DNA from: Rhodophyticola sp. CCM32
GTDB lineage: Bacteria > Pseudomonadota > Alphaproteobacteria > Rhodobacterales > Rhodobacteraceae
Length of the DNA: 64,000 bases
Assembly (NCBI RefSeq): GCF_004751985.1
Contig: NZ_CP038492.1
Span: 682,001 to 746,000 of the forward strand
Reading direction: 5' to 3'
Shown here: positions 8,289 through 17,429 of the stretch, in pieces
Layout of the letters: the number at the start of each line of letters is the position of its first letter
Numbering within the stretch: position 1 is the stretch's first letter
The notes under the pieces: generated by a model
Database searches by the model: none
Seen by the model: the letters and a program-made list of their open reading frames with translations, nothing else
What the model was told of the DNA's origin: nothing
Program-made: the position numbers and the translations under genes

Positions 8289-9776
8289 GTGGCCGTTATA
8301 TCCGAGCATCATATCTTTTTATCCGAGGACCCGTCGGTCGGGCTGCAGACCCGGCTGAAAGAGACGATCACGCGCGCGATCTGGGACGGGCGGTTTTCGC
8401 CGGGTGACCGGCTGCCCGCCACCCGGGCCCTGGCGCGTCATCTGGGCATTTCACGGATCACTGTCAGCCTTGCCTATGATAGTCTGGTGGCCAGCGGTTA
8501 TGTGGTGCCCCATGCCCGCAGCGGGTTTTTCGTGGCCGATGATGCGCCCAACCGGCGCGATACGGTGGGGTCTGCGACTGCGGTGCCGGATGATCAGCTG
8601 GACTGGTCCGCGCGCCTTGGCCCGCCCCCTGCCGCCCTTGGGTCACAGGCGAAAACCGCTGACTGGCGGCGGTTTCAATACCCGTTCATCTTCGGAGAAC
8701 CGGATCTGAGGCATTTCCCGGTGGATGACTGGCGCGATTGCGCGCGGCAGGCCCTTGGCAAACGGTATTTTGAACGGGTGGCAGATGATGCTGCCGACCG
8801 CGATGACCCGATGCTTCTGGAACAGATCATCAAGCGCAGCATTTCGGGCCGCGGGGTGGCCGCGCATGTGGAAGAGGTGCTGGTCACCACCGGGGCGCAG
8901 AATGCCCTGTGGCTGGCGGCCCGGGTGCTGCTGGCCCCGGACCGGGCCGGGGCCATCGTGATGGAGGAACCGGGCTATCCCGAACTGCGCAATCTTCTGA
9001 AGGCACTCGGCGCGCCGGTTCTGCCCGTGCCGGTGGATCGGGAGGGGCTGATCGTCGACCGGATTCCGCCGGGCACCCGGGTGGTTTTCGTGACGCCCAG
9101 CCATCAGGCGCCGACCGGGGCAACGATGTCGATGGCCCGGCGCGAGGCGCTGCTGGCCCGGGCAGAGGCAGAGGATTTCATCGTGGTCGAAGACGATTAC
9201 GATTATGAGATGAGCTATCAAAGCCCCGGTCTGCCTGCGTTGAAATCGCTCGATCAGCGGGGGCGCGTGATCTATATCGGCAGTTTCTCGAAATCTGTGT
9301 TTCCGGGGTTGCGGCTTGGATACATGACCGCGCCTGAACCGTTTGTGCAGCATGCCCGCGCGCTACGCACGATGATGGTGCGCCATCCGCCCGGTCTGAC
9401 CCAACGCACCGCCGCCTATTTCCTTTCGGCAGGGCATTACAACGCCCATGCAAGGCGGATGCGCGCCCGGATGGGGCGGCGCCATTCGGTGCTGCGCACC
9501 GCGTTGGAGGCGGAAGGGTTGCACCCCGCGATCAGGGCAGCTTTTGGCGGGGCCTCTCTCTGGCTGAAAGGGCCCGAGGGGCTGGATGCGGACCAGTTGG
9601 CAGTGGACCTGCGCGACAGGAACATGCTGATCGAACCGGGATCGGCGTTTTATGCGGCGCAGGATCCGCCGAAGAATTACATTCGTATCGGGTTTTCGAC
9701 GATCCCGACCGCCCGTATTCCCGAGGGCATCACAATTCTGGCCGCCGCGATCCGGGCGCAACTGGCGGGCATGTAG
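8289..9776 (+). CDS. tauR: MocR/PdxR-type regulator, probable TauR
   Basis: The 495-residue fusion has a GntR winged helix at residues about 15-80 (GDRLPATRALARHLGISRIT) and a fold-type I aminotransferase domain from about residue 125. The PLP lysine motif GSFSKSVFPGLRLGY places the Schiff-base lysine at K335. It starts at a GTG at 8289. In Rhodobacter capsulatus TauR, of the same family, activates tpa and xsc. Adjacency to a tpa-like operon, and repeats resembling TauR sites at the tpa/tauA and xsc promoters of this window, support the same role. It converges with the tpa operon. Another MocR function (for example PdxR) is less likely because no pyridoxal synthesis gene is nearby. Confidence 0.75.
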   Translation: MAVISEHHIFLSEDPSVGLQTRLKETITRAIWDGRFSPGDRLPATRALARHLGISRITVSLAYDSLVASGYVVPHARSGFFVADDAPNRRDTVGSATAVPDDQLDWSARLGPPPAALGSQAKTADWRRFQYPFIFGEPDLRHFPVDDWRDCARQALGKRYFERVADDAADRDDPMLLEQIIKRSISGRGVAAHVEEVLVTTGAQNALWLAARVLLAPDRAGAIVMEEPGYPELRNLLKALGAPVLPVPVDREGLIVDRIPPGTRVVFVTPSHQAPTGATMSMARREALLARAEAEDFIVVEDDYDYEMSYQSPGLPALKSLDQRGRVIYIGSFSKSVFPGLRLGYMTAPEPFVQHARALRTMMVRHPPGLTQRTAAYFLSAGHYNAHARRMRARMGRRHSVLRTALEAEGLHPAIRAAFGGASLWLKGPEGLDADQLAVDLRDRNMLIEPGSAFYAAQDPPKNYIRIGFSTIPTARIPEGITILAAAIRAQLAGM

Positions 9777-9872
9777 GCCGGGATATCTGGCTTGTCTCAA
9801 TCCTGAATGAAAGGAAGCGGGGGAGGTTTGCGTAAGACGCGAAAAGACTGACCTATAGTTTTTGCCTCATAC

Positions 9873-9980
9873 GCATCATCCTTCCGCCCGGCGGCACCGC
9901 CGGGCAGCGCCCGAACCGCCCCCAAGGGGCGCGGGCGCTTCGCTTCCTGCCCCTCGGTTCGGGCGATGCCCTCTGCGCAA
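9873..9980. repeat. Palindromic intergenic repeat, copy 1, between convergent genes
   Basis: A 108-bp unit contains a perfect 9-bp stem with a CA loop (GCCCGGCGG-CA-CCGCCGGGC, about 9887-9906) followed by a second arm pair GCCCGAACCG/CGGTTCGGGC enclosing a GC-rich loop. A nearly identical copy lies at 59494-59599. Both sit between converging genes, here tauR and the FAD/GcvT oxidoreductase, so a bidirectional termination or transcript-end role is plausible. Confidence 0.75.
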
Positions 9981-10010
9981 ACTATATCGCTACGTTATGG
10001 AAAGTTGATC

Positions 10011-12455
10011 CTACGCCTTCACCCGCTCGCTTTTCGGATCGTAGAGAGGTTTCAGGCTTGGGGTCGCCGCTATGCGGTCGCCCGCCACCTCGATCTCATA
10101 GCTTGAGGCCAGCACCTCCGCCGGGCTTTCGCCGGGGCAGGGGACATAGCCCATGCCGATGGCGGCCCCCAATCTGTGGCCGTAATTGCCCGAGGTGATA
10201 TAGCCCACGATCTCCCCATTCCTGAGGATCGGCTCCGCATGGAACAACAGCGGCTGCGGGTCTGCCAGACGGAACTGAAGCAGACGGCTTTGCAACCCCA
10301 TATCCTTGCGGCGCAGCACGGCCTCCCGACCGATGAATGCGGGTTTGGCGGTTTTGACCGCAAAGCCAAGCCCCGCCTCCAGCACATGATCCTCTCCGGT
10401 GATGTCATGGCCGAAATGACGGAAGCCTTTTTCGATGCGGCAACTGTCCATCATATGCAGGCCGCACAGTTTCAGCCCATGGGCGGCGCCGGCCTCCAGC
10501 AGGACCTCGAAAACATGGGCGGCCTGATCGGTGCTGACATAAAGCTCCCAGCCCAACTCGCCCACATAGGTTACCCGATGGGCACGGGCCAGACCCATGC
10601 CGATCTCGATCTCGCGCGCCCAGCCAAAGGGAAAGGCATTGCCCGACCAGTCATTGGGGCTGACCGCGCGCATCAGATCCCGCGATTTTGGGCCCATGAC
10701 GCAGATCACGGCCTCGGCGGCGGTCATATCGGTCAGGGTAACGGCGTGATCGCCCTTGTGACGCGTCAGCCAGGCCAGATCACGGATCAGGGTCGCGGCG
10801 GGGGTGACCATCAGATAGCTGGTCTCGGACAGGCGGGTGATGGTGACATCCGCCTCGATCCCGGCCATCTCGTTCAAAAGCTGGGTATAGACAATCCGGC
10901 CCGCAGGCACCGACATGTCACCGCCTGCCACATGGTTCAGAAAAGCCTCGGCCCCGCGCCCTTCAACCCGGATCTTGCCGAAAGACGACATATCATACAG
11001 GCCAACGCCCTCGCGCACAGCCATATGTTCGGCACGCTGGTTGTCAAACCAGTTCTGGCGCCCCCAGGCATAGCTGTATTCGGCCTTCTGATCGGGATCG
11101 GCGAACCAGTTGGCCCGTTCCCAGCCCGCGAATTCGCCGAACACGGCGCCATTGGCTTTCAGATGTTCATGCAGCGGGGAGCGGCGGATACCCCTTGCCG
11201 TGGTTTTCTGGCGATAGGGGTAATGATCGGCATAAAGCAGACCAAGCGTTTCAGACACGCGGGCCCTGAGATAGCGTTTGTTGCGCTGAAAGGGCTGCAT
11301 CCGCTGGATATCCACATCGCCCAGATCAAAGGGCGGCAGGCCGGTTTCCATCCAATGGGCCAGCGCCATGCCCGCGCCACCGGCCGACTGGATGCCGATG
11401 GAGTTGAATCCCGCGGCAATCCAGTAACCATCAAGATCGGGGGCCCTTCCCAGATGATAGGCATCATCGGGGGTAAAGCTTTCCGGCCCGTTGAAGAAGG
11501 TGTGAATCCCGGCCTCGCCCAGCATCGGCAGACGGTCTATGGCCTGTTCCAGGATCGGCTCGAAATGGTCGAAATCCTCGGGCAGTTGGTCAAATTCGAA
11601 ATCCTCGGGGATACCGTCAACCGCCCAGGGTTTGGCCACGGGTTCAAACGCACCCAGCAGGATTTTGCCCGCATCCTCCTTGTAATAAGCGCATTCATCG
11701 GGGACGCGCAGAACCGGAAGCTGTGTCAGATCGGGGATGGTTTCGGTGACGATATAGAAATGCTCGCAGGCCTGAAGCGGCACATTCACCCCCGCCATCG
11801 CACCAAAATCGCGGGCCCACATGCCGGCGCAATTGACCACATGCTCGGTCAGGACCGTGCCGGTTTCCCCGCCATCCTGCCATTTGATGCCGGTGACACG
11901 GCCATCGGCCTGATCAACCCCGGTGACTTTCACATTCTCGAAAATCGCGGCCCCGCGCTGGCGCGCGCCTTTGGCCATGGATAAGGCGATATTCGCCGGG
12001 TCGCCCTGCCCGTCCAGTGGCAGCCAGACGGCGGCGGTCATGCCGTCGGTGTTCACATGGGGGTAAAGCCTGGAGACTTCGGCCGCATCGATCTGTTCGA
12101 CATCCACCCCGAAGGACCGGGCCATCGAGGCCTGCCGCAGCACTTCCTCGCGCCGCGCCTCGGTCAGGGCCATGGTGATGGACCCGCAGCGACGAAACCC
12201 CGTGGCGATGCCGGTTTCGGCTTCAAGCTCCGCGTATAGCTCCTGCGAATATTTCGCCAGCCGGGTCATGTTTTTCGAGGCGCGCAGCTGTGCGATCAGG
12301 CCAGCCGCATGCCATGTGGTGCCCGATGTCAGGCGTTTGCGATCCAGCAGAACCACATCGGTCCAGCCCAGTCTGGTCAGGTGATAGGCGACAGAGCATC
12401 CCGCGACACCGCCCCCGACGATTACCACACGGGCATGGGCGGGCAGGCGGCTCAT
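10011..12455 (-). CDS. Dimethylglycine/sarcosine dehydrogenase-like FAD oxidoreductase with GcvT domains, paralogue 1
   Basis: This 814-residue protein has an N-terminal DAO domain with Rossmann motif VVIVGGGVAGCS near residue 10 and SGTTWHAAG, whose H49 corresponds to the residue that covalently carries FAD in dimethylglycine dehydrogenase. A central FAO_M-like part follows, then GcvT and GcvT-C domains from about residue 440 that would bind tetrahydrofolate. The family oxidatively N-demethylates secondary or tertiary amines and passes the C1 unit to THF. It is the last gene of an operon with an aminotransferase and a second paralogue, and its ATG overlaps the upstream stop (ATGA at 12452-12455). 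The substrate is inferred to be a methylated taurine or related amine from context; sarcosine or dimethylglycine cannot be excluded. Confidence 0.85.
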   Translation of the reverse strand: MSRLPAHARVVIVGGGVAGCSVAYHLTRLGWTDVVLLDRKRLTSGTTWHAAGLIAQLRASKNMTRLAKYSQELYAELEAETGIATGFRRCGSITMALTEARREEVLRQASMARSFGVDVEQIDAAEVSRLYPHVNTDGMTAAVWLPLDGQGDPANIALSMAKGARQRGAAIFENVKVTGVDQADGRVTGIKWQDGGETGTVLTEHVVNCAGMWARDFGAMAGVNVPLQACEHFYIVTETIPDLTQLPVLRVPDECAYYKEDAGKILLGAFEPVAKPWAVDGIPEDFEFDQLPEDFDHFEPILEQAIDRLPMLGEAGIHTFFNGPESFTPDDAYHLGRAPDLDGYWIAAGFNSIGIQSAGGAGMALAHWMETGLPPFDLGDVDIQRMQPFQRNKRYLRARVSETLGLLYADHYPYRQKTTARGIRRSPLHEHLKANGAVFGEFAGWERANWFADPDQKAEYSYAWGRQNWFDNQRAEHMAVREGVGLYDMSSFGKIRVEGRGAEAFLNHVAGGDMSVPAGRIVYTQLLNEMAGIEADVTITRLSETSYLMVTPAATLIRDLAWLTRHKGDHAVTLTDMTAAEAVICVMGPKSRDLMRAVSPNDWSGNAFPFGWAREIEIGMGLARAHRVTYVGELGWELYVSTDQAAHVFEVLLEAGAAHGLKLCGLHMMDSCRIEKGFRHFGHDITGEDHVLEAGLGFAVKTAKPAFIGREAVLRRKDMGLQSRLLQFRLADPQPLLFHAEPILRNGEIVGYITSGNYGHRLGAAIGMGYVPCPGESPAEVLASSYEIEVAGDRIAATPSLKPLYDPKSERVKA

Positions 12456-14824
12456 GCTTTGATCCGGTCATTTGCCGGGTCATAAAGGGTCATCGAGGGT
12501 TGGATCACGGCTTTCAGACGGTCGCCGAAGACGTCGATTTCAACCGCGCCTTCGACGCCATTCTCAACCATGCCAAGCGCAATCGCCTGACCCGTCCGGT
12601 GGCCGAAGGCAGCGCTGCTGACCAGCCCGACCCGCGCCCCGTCTTGCCAGATCGAAGACAGGCCGGGGGCGTCGCGTCTGCCCGGTTCCACGATCATCGA
12701 CACCATGCGTCTGCTGGCCGGGCCGGTATTGGGTACGCCAAGTTCTGCCAGCGTGTAATCCGCATTCAGATCATTGCCCCAGTGCAGATAGCCCTTTTCG
12801 ATCCGCATCGATTCCATCGCATACATGCCAAAGGGTTTCAGCCCATGGGGCGCGCCTGCATGCATGAGTCTGTCGAAGGCATCGGCGGCGATGGCGGCGG
12901 GCATGTGCAATTCCCAGCCCAACTCGCCCACGAAGGACAGTCGCAACAGATCAAAGGGCTGGCCGTTTACACGGGCGGTCTGATGGGTCAGCCAGCCTTT
13001 GGTCAGATCAGCCTCGATCACGCCTTCCAGAACCTGGCGCGCTTTCGGGCCGGTAACCAGCATCACACCCATGTCCCGGGTCGTGTTTTCCAGGGACAGA
13101 CCGGCGGGCAGGGTGTTGCGAAGCAGCGCCAGATCTTTCCATTCCGCAATCGCCGCGGTCATCAGGATGAAATCATCCTCGGCCCGGCGGGTGATGGTCA
13201 TCTCGGCGGCGAACCGGCCTTTCGGGCTGCTGAAATACCCCAGCCGTATGCGCCCGGGTTTCGGCAGGCCCCCTGCGATCCGGCTTTCCAGCCAGGTCGC
13301 GGCCCCTTCGCCAGAGAGATGGTAATGGGTCAGACCCGTCAGATCGAGAAGCCCTGCCGCATCGCGTGTATTGGTGCATTCCCGGGCAACCGCGTTGAAC
13401 CAGGGGCCTTCCCGGTCCCATGTGGCGCAGGCCTGCGGGTCGGTATTGTCGCCGGGTTCCGAAAACCAGACCGGGCGTTCCCAGCCCGCGAAAGGCCCGA
13501 ATACCGCGCCCTGTTCTGCCAGCCGCGGCTGGATCGCCGACAGACGCTTGTTGCGCCCTTCGGGCCATTGCAGATGGGGAAAGCCCATGGCATATTCATG
13601 GTCATAGATTTCCTTGCCCTTGGCGGCGGCGTAGGGCGCATCGGCAAAGCCTGTAAACCGGCGCGGATCGACCGACCAGGCATCCCATTCCGGTTCTCCT
13701 TCGGTGATGTAATCGGCGATGATTTTGCCGGCCCCGCCGGATTGCACGATGCCGAAGGTGAAGGCCATCGCCTCGAACGCATTCGGGACGCCGGGCATCG
13801 GGCCGACCAGCGGCAAACCGTCGGGCGCATAGGGGATCGGGCCGTTGATCACCCGTTGCAGGCCGACACTGCCCAGAAGCGGAACCCGTTCGCAGGCATC
13901 TTCGATATAGCTTTCGATCCGCCCCAGATCATCGGGGAAAAGCTGAAACGAAAAGTCATCGGGGCGGATGTCATCGCCCCCCTGCCAATGGATACGCCCG
14001 CCGTTTTCATAGGGACCAAGCAAAAGACCGTGTTTTTCCTGCCGCAGGTAATAGGAACTGTCGGGGTCGCGGATCATCGGCAGGCCGGGCGCATCCTGCA
14101 GATCGGGGATTTCCTCGGTCACCAGATACTGATGCGCCATGACGATCTGCGGCGGCATCCGGCCGCCATGGGGCAGGAACATCGCGGCCACATCGGGGGC
14201 GTAATACCCGGTCGCGTTGATCACGATCCGGCAGCCTATGTCGCCCAGGCCGGATCTGATCACCCAGTCTTCCCCGTTGCGGTCAATGCCGGTCACCGGG
14301 CAGCCGCGTATGATTCTGGCGCCGCCTTTGCGGGCGCCGGTGGCATAGGCCTGGGTCAGTTGCGAGGGGTCAATATCGCCATCCAGCGGGTCCCAGAGCC
14401 CGCCTTTGAGGTCATGTAGCTCCATCTGCGGGACACGGGATTTGAGGTCATCCAGACCCATCATCTCCATCACCCGGCCCTGGCTTCGGGCCATATCGGC
14501 CACATGGGCAAATTCGCGCATCCGGTCATCTGTATGGGCGATCCGCACGGCGCCTGTCTGGTGATAGTTGATCGGATACCCGACCTCATCCCCCAATGTG
14601 CTGAACAGGTCGATGGAATAGGCCTGCATCTGCATGATCAGCCAATTGCCCGCGAAGGTCGGGCAGTTGCCAGCCGCATGCCAGGTGGAGCCTGCGGTCA
14701 GTTCGGATTTTTCCAGCAGAACCACATCGGACCAGCCCGCCCTGGTCAGGTGATACAGGATAGAGCAGCCAACGGCACCGCCGCCAATGACCACGACGCG
14801 GGCTGAAGAGGGAAGATCGGCCAT
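12452..14824 (-). CDS. Dimethylglycine/sarcosine dehydrogenase-like FAD oxidoreductase with GcvT domains, paralogue 2
   Basis: The 790-residue protein is co-linear with its downstream neighbour: Rossmann motif VVVIGGGAVGCS, the flavin-attachment motif AGSTWHAAG (H49), central domain, then GcvT domains. The residues after WHAAG differ (NCPTFAGNWLIM here, LIAQLRASKNMT in the other copy). This region lies near the substrate pocket in family structures, so the two may handle different methylation states of one compound. It starts 5 bp after the aminotransferase stop. Two full-length tandem copies without decay suggest that both are used. Confidence 0.85.
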   Translation of the reverse strand: MADLPSSARVVVIGGGAVGCSILYHLTRAGWSDVVLLEKSELTAGSTWHAAGNCPTFAGNWLIMQMQAYSIDLFSTLGDEVGYPINYHQTGAVRIAHTDDRMREFAHVADMARSQGRVMEMMGLDDLKSRVPQMELHDLKGGLWDPLDGDIDPSQLTQAYATGARKGGARIIRGCPVTGIDRNGEDWVIRSGLGDIGCRIVINATGYYAPDVAAMFLPHGGRMPPQIVMAHQYLVTEEIPDLQDAPGLPMIRDPDSSYYLRQEKHGLLLGPYENGGRIHWQGGDDIRPDDFSFQLFPDDLGRIESYIEDACERVPLLGSVGLQRVINGPIPYAPDGLPLVGPMPGVPNAFEAMAFTFGIVQSGGAGKIIADYITEGEPEWDAWSVDPRRFTGFADAPYAAAKGKEIYDHEYAMGFPHLQWPEGRNKRLSAIQPRLAEQGAVFGPFAGWERPVWFSEPGDNTDPQACATWDREGPWFNAVARECTNTRDAAGLLDLTGLTHYHLSGEGAATWLESRIAGGLPKPGRIRLGYFSSPKGRFAAEMTITRRAEDDFILMTAAIAEWKDLALLRNTLPAGLSLENTTRDMGVMLVTGPKARQVLEGVIEADLTKGWLTHQTARVNGQPFDLLRLSFVGELGWELHMPAAIAADAFDRLMHAGAPHGLKPFGMYAMESMRIEKGYLHWGNDLNADYTLAELGVPNTGPASRRMVSMIVEPGRRDAPGLSSIWQDGARVGLVSSAAFGHRTGQAIALGMVENGVEGAVEIDVFGDRLKAVIQPSMTLYDPANDRIKA

Positions 14825-14829
14825 CCGTG

Positions 14830-16155
14830 TTACGCCGTGGTTTTATCAAGTGAGTTGCGGAACTTGTCGATAATCTCGTCGATATGATGCCGCTCTGCGA
14901 TGAATTGCGGGGCAAGAACCGCGTTATCGCCGGTGAATTTGACGCTGAGACCCTGCCAGAACATCTCTTTCTGCAGTGCTGTGCCGCGCATGCCCGGGGC
15001 TCCGTTGGCAAAGACCTCGACACTGGCCATCAGGCCTGCAACGCGGATATCCTTGACCATGGGGTGATCTTTCAGGGTGAACAGCACCTCTTCAAAATAG
15101 GGTGCCAGATCAGCGGCGCGCTGGATCAGGTTTTCCTCTTCCAGAATATCCATCATCGCGATGCCGGCCGCACAGGCGGCGGGGTGGCCGGAATAGGTGT
15201 AGCCATGGAAGAATTCGGTCAGGCCACGCGGCGCGCTGTCGACAATTGTGCTATAGATCTCATCCTTCACCGCGACGGCGCCCATGGGAATCGACCCGTT
15301 GGTCAATGCCTTGGCCATGGTGATGATATCGGGTTCAACACCGTATTTCTGCGCCGCGAAATTGGTGCCAAGACGGCCAAACCCGGTGATGACCTCATCG
15401 AAGACCAGCAAAATACCATTCTGGTCGCAAATTTCGCGCAGACGTTCCAGATAGCCGATCGGGGGCGGCAAGGTGCCGGTAGACCCGGCGACGGGTTCCA
15501 CAAACACCGCCGCGATATTCCCCGGCCCGTAGGTGGCGCAGATCCGCTCCAGATCATTGGCCAGTTCGACACCGCGATGCCGGGACCGGCCGCCGGGGAT
15601 AAACAGCTCGTCCGGGTCCCATGTATGGCGCATCATCACCACACCGGGAACGGTCGCATGGAAAATATCGCGGTTCTTGACCAGCCCGGATAAGGACACA
15701 CCGCCGATATTCACCCCGTGATAGGCGCGGTCCCGGCTGACGAAATGGGTGCGCATCTCACCGCGCGCGCGGTGATGGGCCATGATGATCTTCATCGCGG
15801 TATCCACGGCCTCGGACCCGGAATTCACAAAGAAAACATGGTTCATCGGTTCAGGCGTCAGGCGGGTGATCTTTTCGGCCAGGGTGAAGGCGGCGGGGTG
15901 ACCGGCCTGAAACGGCATCGCATAGGTGTAGTCTTTCATCTGGGCATGCACGGCCTCGATGATCTTTGGATGGCAATGGCCCGCAGGAGAACAGAACAGA
16001 CCGCTTGATCCGTCGATCAGCCGGCCGCCATGATGGTCATACAGATGGACCCCCTCGGCGCGCACGATCAGGCGCGGGTCTTCCTTGAAACCACGGTTGT
16101 CGGTGAACGGCATCCAATGGGCTTCAAGCGAGTTTGTGCTCGAGTCGTAGGCCAT
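14830..16155 (-). CDS. tpa: Class III omega-aminotransferase, probable taurine:pyruvate aminotransferase
   Basis: The protein is 441 residues from the ATG at 16155, chosen because AGGAGGA lies five bases upstream; the frame stays open 18 codons further. It is a fold-type I class III transaminase: LEAHWMPFTDNRGF near the N-terminus, GSEAVDTAMK, the aspartate motif LLVFDEVITGFGR and PLP lysine K282 in MAKALTNGS. The close relatives are omega-amino acid:pyruvate and taurine:pyruvate aminotransferases. Divergence from tauABC, presence of TauR-like sites in the shared promoter, and xsc nearby favour taurine -> sulfoacetaldehyde with alanine formed. A beta-alanine or GABA enzyme is the main alternative. 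Confidence 0.72.
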   Translation of the reverse strand: MAYDSSTNSLEAHWMPFTDNRGFKEDPRLIVRAEGVHLYDHHGGRLIDGSSGLFCSPAGHCHPKIIEAVHAQMKDYTYAMPFQAGHPAAFTLAEKITRLTPEPMNHVFFVNSGSEAVDTAMKIIMAHHRARGEMRTHFVSRDRAYHGVNIGGVSLSGLVKNRDIFHATVPGVVMMRHTWDPDELFIPGGRSRHRGVELANDLERICATYGPGNIAAVFVEPVAGSTGTLPPPIGYLERLREICDQNGILLVFDEVITGFGRLGTNFAAQKYGVEPDIITMAKALTNGSIPMGAVAVKDEIYSTIVDSAPRGLTEFFHGYTYSGHPAACAAGIAMMDILEEENLIQRAADLAPYFEEVLFTLKDHPMVKDIRVAGLMASVEVFANGAPGMRGTALQKEMFWQGLSVKFTGDNAVLAPQFIAERHHIDEIIDKFRNSLDKTTA

Positions 16156-16205
16156 AGTATCCTCCTGCATGTCCCGGCGACCGTCGCGCCGTGCTCTGGT
16201 TGCGT

Positions 16206-16281
16206 ACACCTCCAGATGTGAAAAAGAATAAGGCCAGTGTTCCGCAGCTCTGGCCCTATAAGCGGTATGATCTGGGTATAT
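16206..16281. promoter_or_regulatory. Two back-to-back TauR-type direct repeats in the tpa/tauA divergent promoter
   Basis: On the plus strand CTGGCCCTAT (16250-16259) is followed 22 bp later by CTGGGTATAT (16272-16281). On the minus strand CTGGCCTTAT (16237 down to 16228) is followed 22 bp later by CTGGAGGTGT (16215 down to 16206). The four CTGG cores are exactly symmetric about position 16243.5. The boxes resemble the CTGGACTTAA-type direct repeats I recall for TauR of Rhodobacter capsulatus. One pair faces each gene. Confidence 0.65.
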
Positions 16282-16394
16282 AGCGGGGGCGTGTTCCGTA
16301 TGAGCCTGTCAGGTGCGGCTTGCGAAAACCAGCCTGTCGCTGAATTGCCGCCGAACCTCAAAATGCGCGGCCTACCAACACGGGAGAGTGGATT

Positions 16395-17366
16395 ATGTTT
16401 GGTTTTAAAATGATTGCGGGTGCAACAGCCCTTGCCCTGACCGCAGGCGCGGTTGCGGCAGAGACGGTTACGGTTGCCTATTTTCTGGAATGGCCCACCG
16501 CCAACCAGGTGGCCCAGGTGAATGAGACCTATCAGGACCGTATGGGCGTCGATGTGGAATGGCGTGCTTTTGGCAACGGAAATGAAATGACCCAGGCGAT
16601 GGCGTCGGGCGCTGTGGATATCGCGTTCAGCCAGGGGCTGGTGCCGTTTGTGGTTGCGGTTTCCAACGGTCTGCCGCTGGAACTGGTGGGGGTTGCCGTC
16701 AGCTATGCCGAGGCGGACAATTGTGTTGTCCATCAGGATGCGGGGATCACCCAGGACAATGCCGCAGAGGCGCTGGTGGGACAGACCATTGCCACACCGA
16801 TCGGCAATGTGACCCATTACAAACTGCTTCGTATGCTCGACCATCTGGGTGTGAACACCGATGATGTGAATTTCGTGCAGATGAACGGTGCTGACGCGGC
16901 TGTGGCGCTGGCGCGCGGGGATGTGGCCATCGGATGTGCCTTTGGCGGTGCGCTTCAGCGGATGCTGGAATTCGGGGCGCCGCTGATGACCGCGGCCGAG
17001 CAGGAGGCCATCGGCATTCGCGTTTTTGACGTGATCTCGGTCACTTCGGATTTTGCTGCGGAACATCCGGAACTGCTGCAAACCTTTATGGATGTGACCG
17101 ATGAGGCCAATATGGCCTATTCGGCGGATCCTGGCGCCTATGTGGAAACCATCGCCGGCGCTGCCGGGATGGACCTGGCCGCGACCGAGAATATGCTGGG
17201 CATGTTTTCCTTCCCCTCCAGTGCCGATCAGGCGTCTGAGGCATGGCTGGGCGGCACGGTTCAGACCTTCATGAAAGAGGTTGCGGATTTCTTTGTGGAG
17301 CAGGGACAGCTGGATGTGTCGCTGGAAGATTATGGCGCGACGGTGAACGCGGCTTTCGTAAACTGA
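16395..17366 (+). CDS. tauA: Taurine-type ABC transporter substrate-binding protein
   Basis: This 323-residue periplasmic protein has a signal peptide (MFGFKMIAGATALALTAG) likely cut near AVAA-ETVTV. It belongs to the NitT/TauT binding-protein family: VTVAYFLEWPTANQVAQ at the mature start, an MASGAVDIAFSQGLVPF sampling motif and WRAFGNG. CGGGAGAG precedes the ATG by about seven bases. It is first in a tauABC operon divergent from tpa. Taurine or a methylated taurine is the expected ligand; the family also binds nitrate, sulfonates and pyrimidine precursors. Confidence 0.85.
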   Translation: MFGFKMIAGATALALTAGAVAAETVTVAYFLEWPTANQVAQVNETYQDRMGVDVEWRAFGNGNEMTQAMASGAVDIAFSQGLVPFVVAVSNGLPLELVGVAVSYAEADNCVVHQDAGITQDNAAEALVGQTIATPIGNVTHYKLLRMLDHLGVNTDDVNFVQMNGADAAVALARGDVAIGCAFGGALQRMLEFGAPLMTAAEQEAIGIRVFDVISVTSDFAAEHPELLQTFMDVTDEANMAYSADPGAYVETIAGAAGMDLAATENMLGMFSFPSSADQASEAWLGGTVQTFMKEVADFFVEQGQLDVSLEDYGATVNAAFVN

Positions 17367-17381
17367 TCTGACAGGACTGCC

Positions 17382-17407
17382 GGGTGGCCGGAGATATCCG
17401 GCCGCCC
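17382..17407 (+). terminator. Hairpin between tauA and tauB
   Basis: GGGTGGCCGGA (17382-17392) pairs with TCCGGCCGCCC (17397-17407) around a GATA loop, with one G-U pair and no U-run. It fills the short tauA-tauB gap and is of the kind expected to lower expression of the membrane genes relative to the binding protein. Confidence 0.55.
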
Positions 17408-17429
17408 GCTTTCGGGTAAAGGAACGGCC

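Noticed and set aside
5367..8312. 981-codon open frame on the minus strand across gguC and the dehydratase
   Set aside because: It is antisense to two well-recognised genes, rich in His/Arg/Pro as expected for the reverse of a GC-rich gene, and matches no family.
12290..14419. 709-codon plus-strand frame over the FAD/GcvT genes
   Set aside because: Antisense shadow of clearly homologous coding sequence; no domain.
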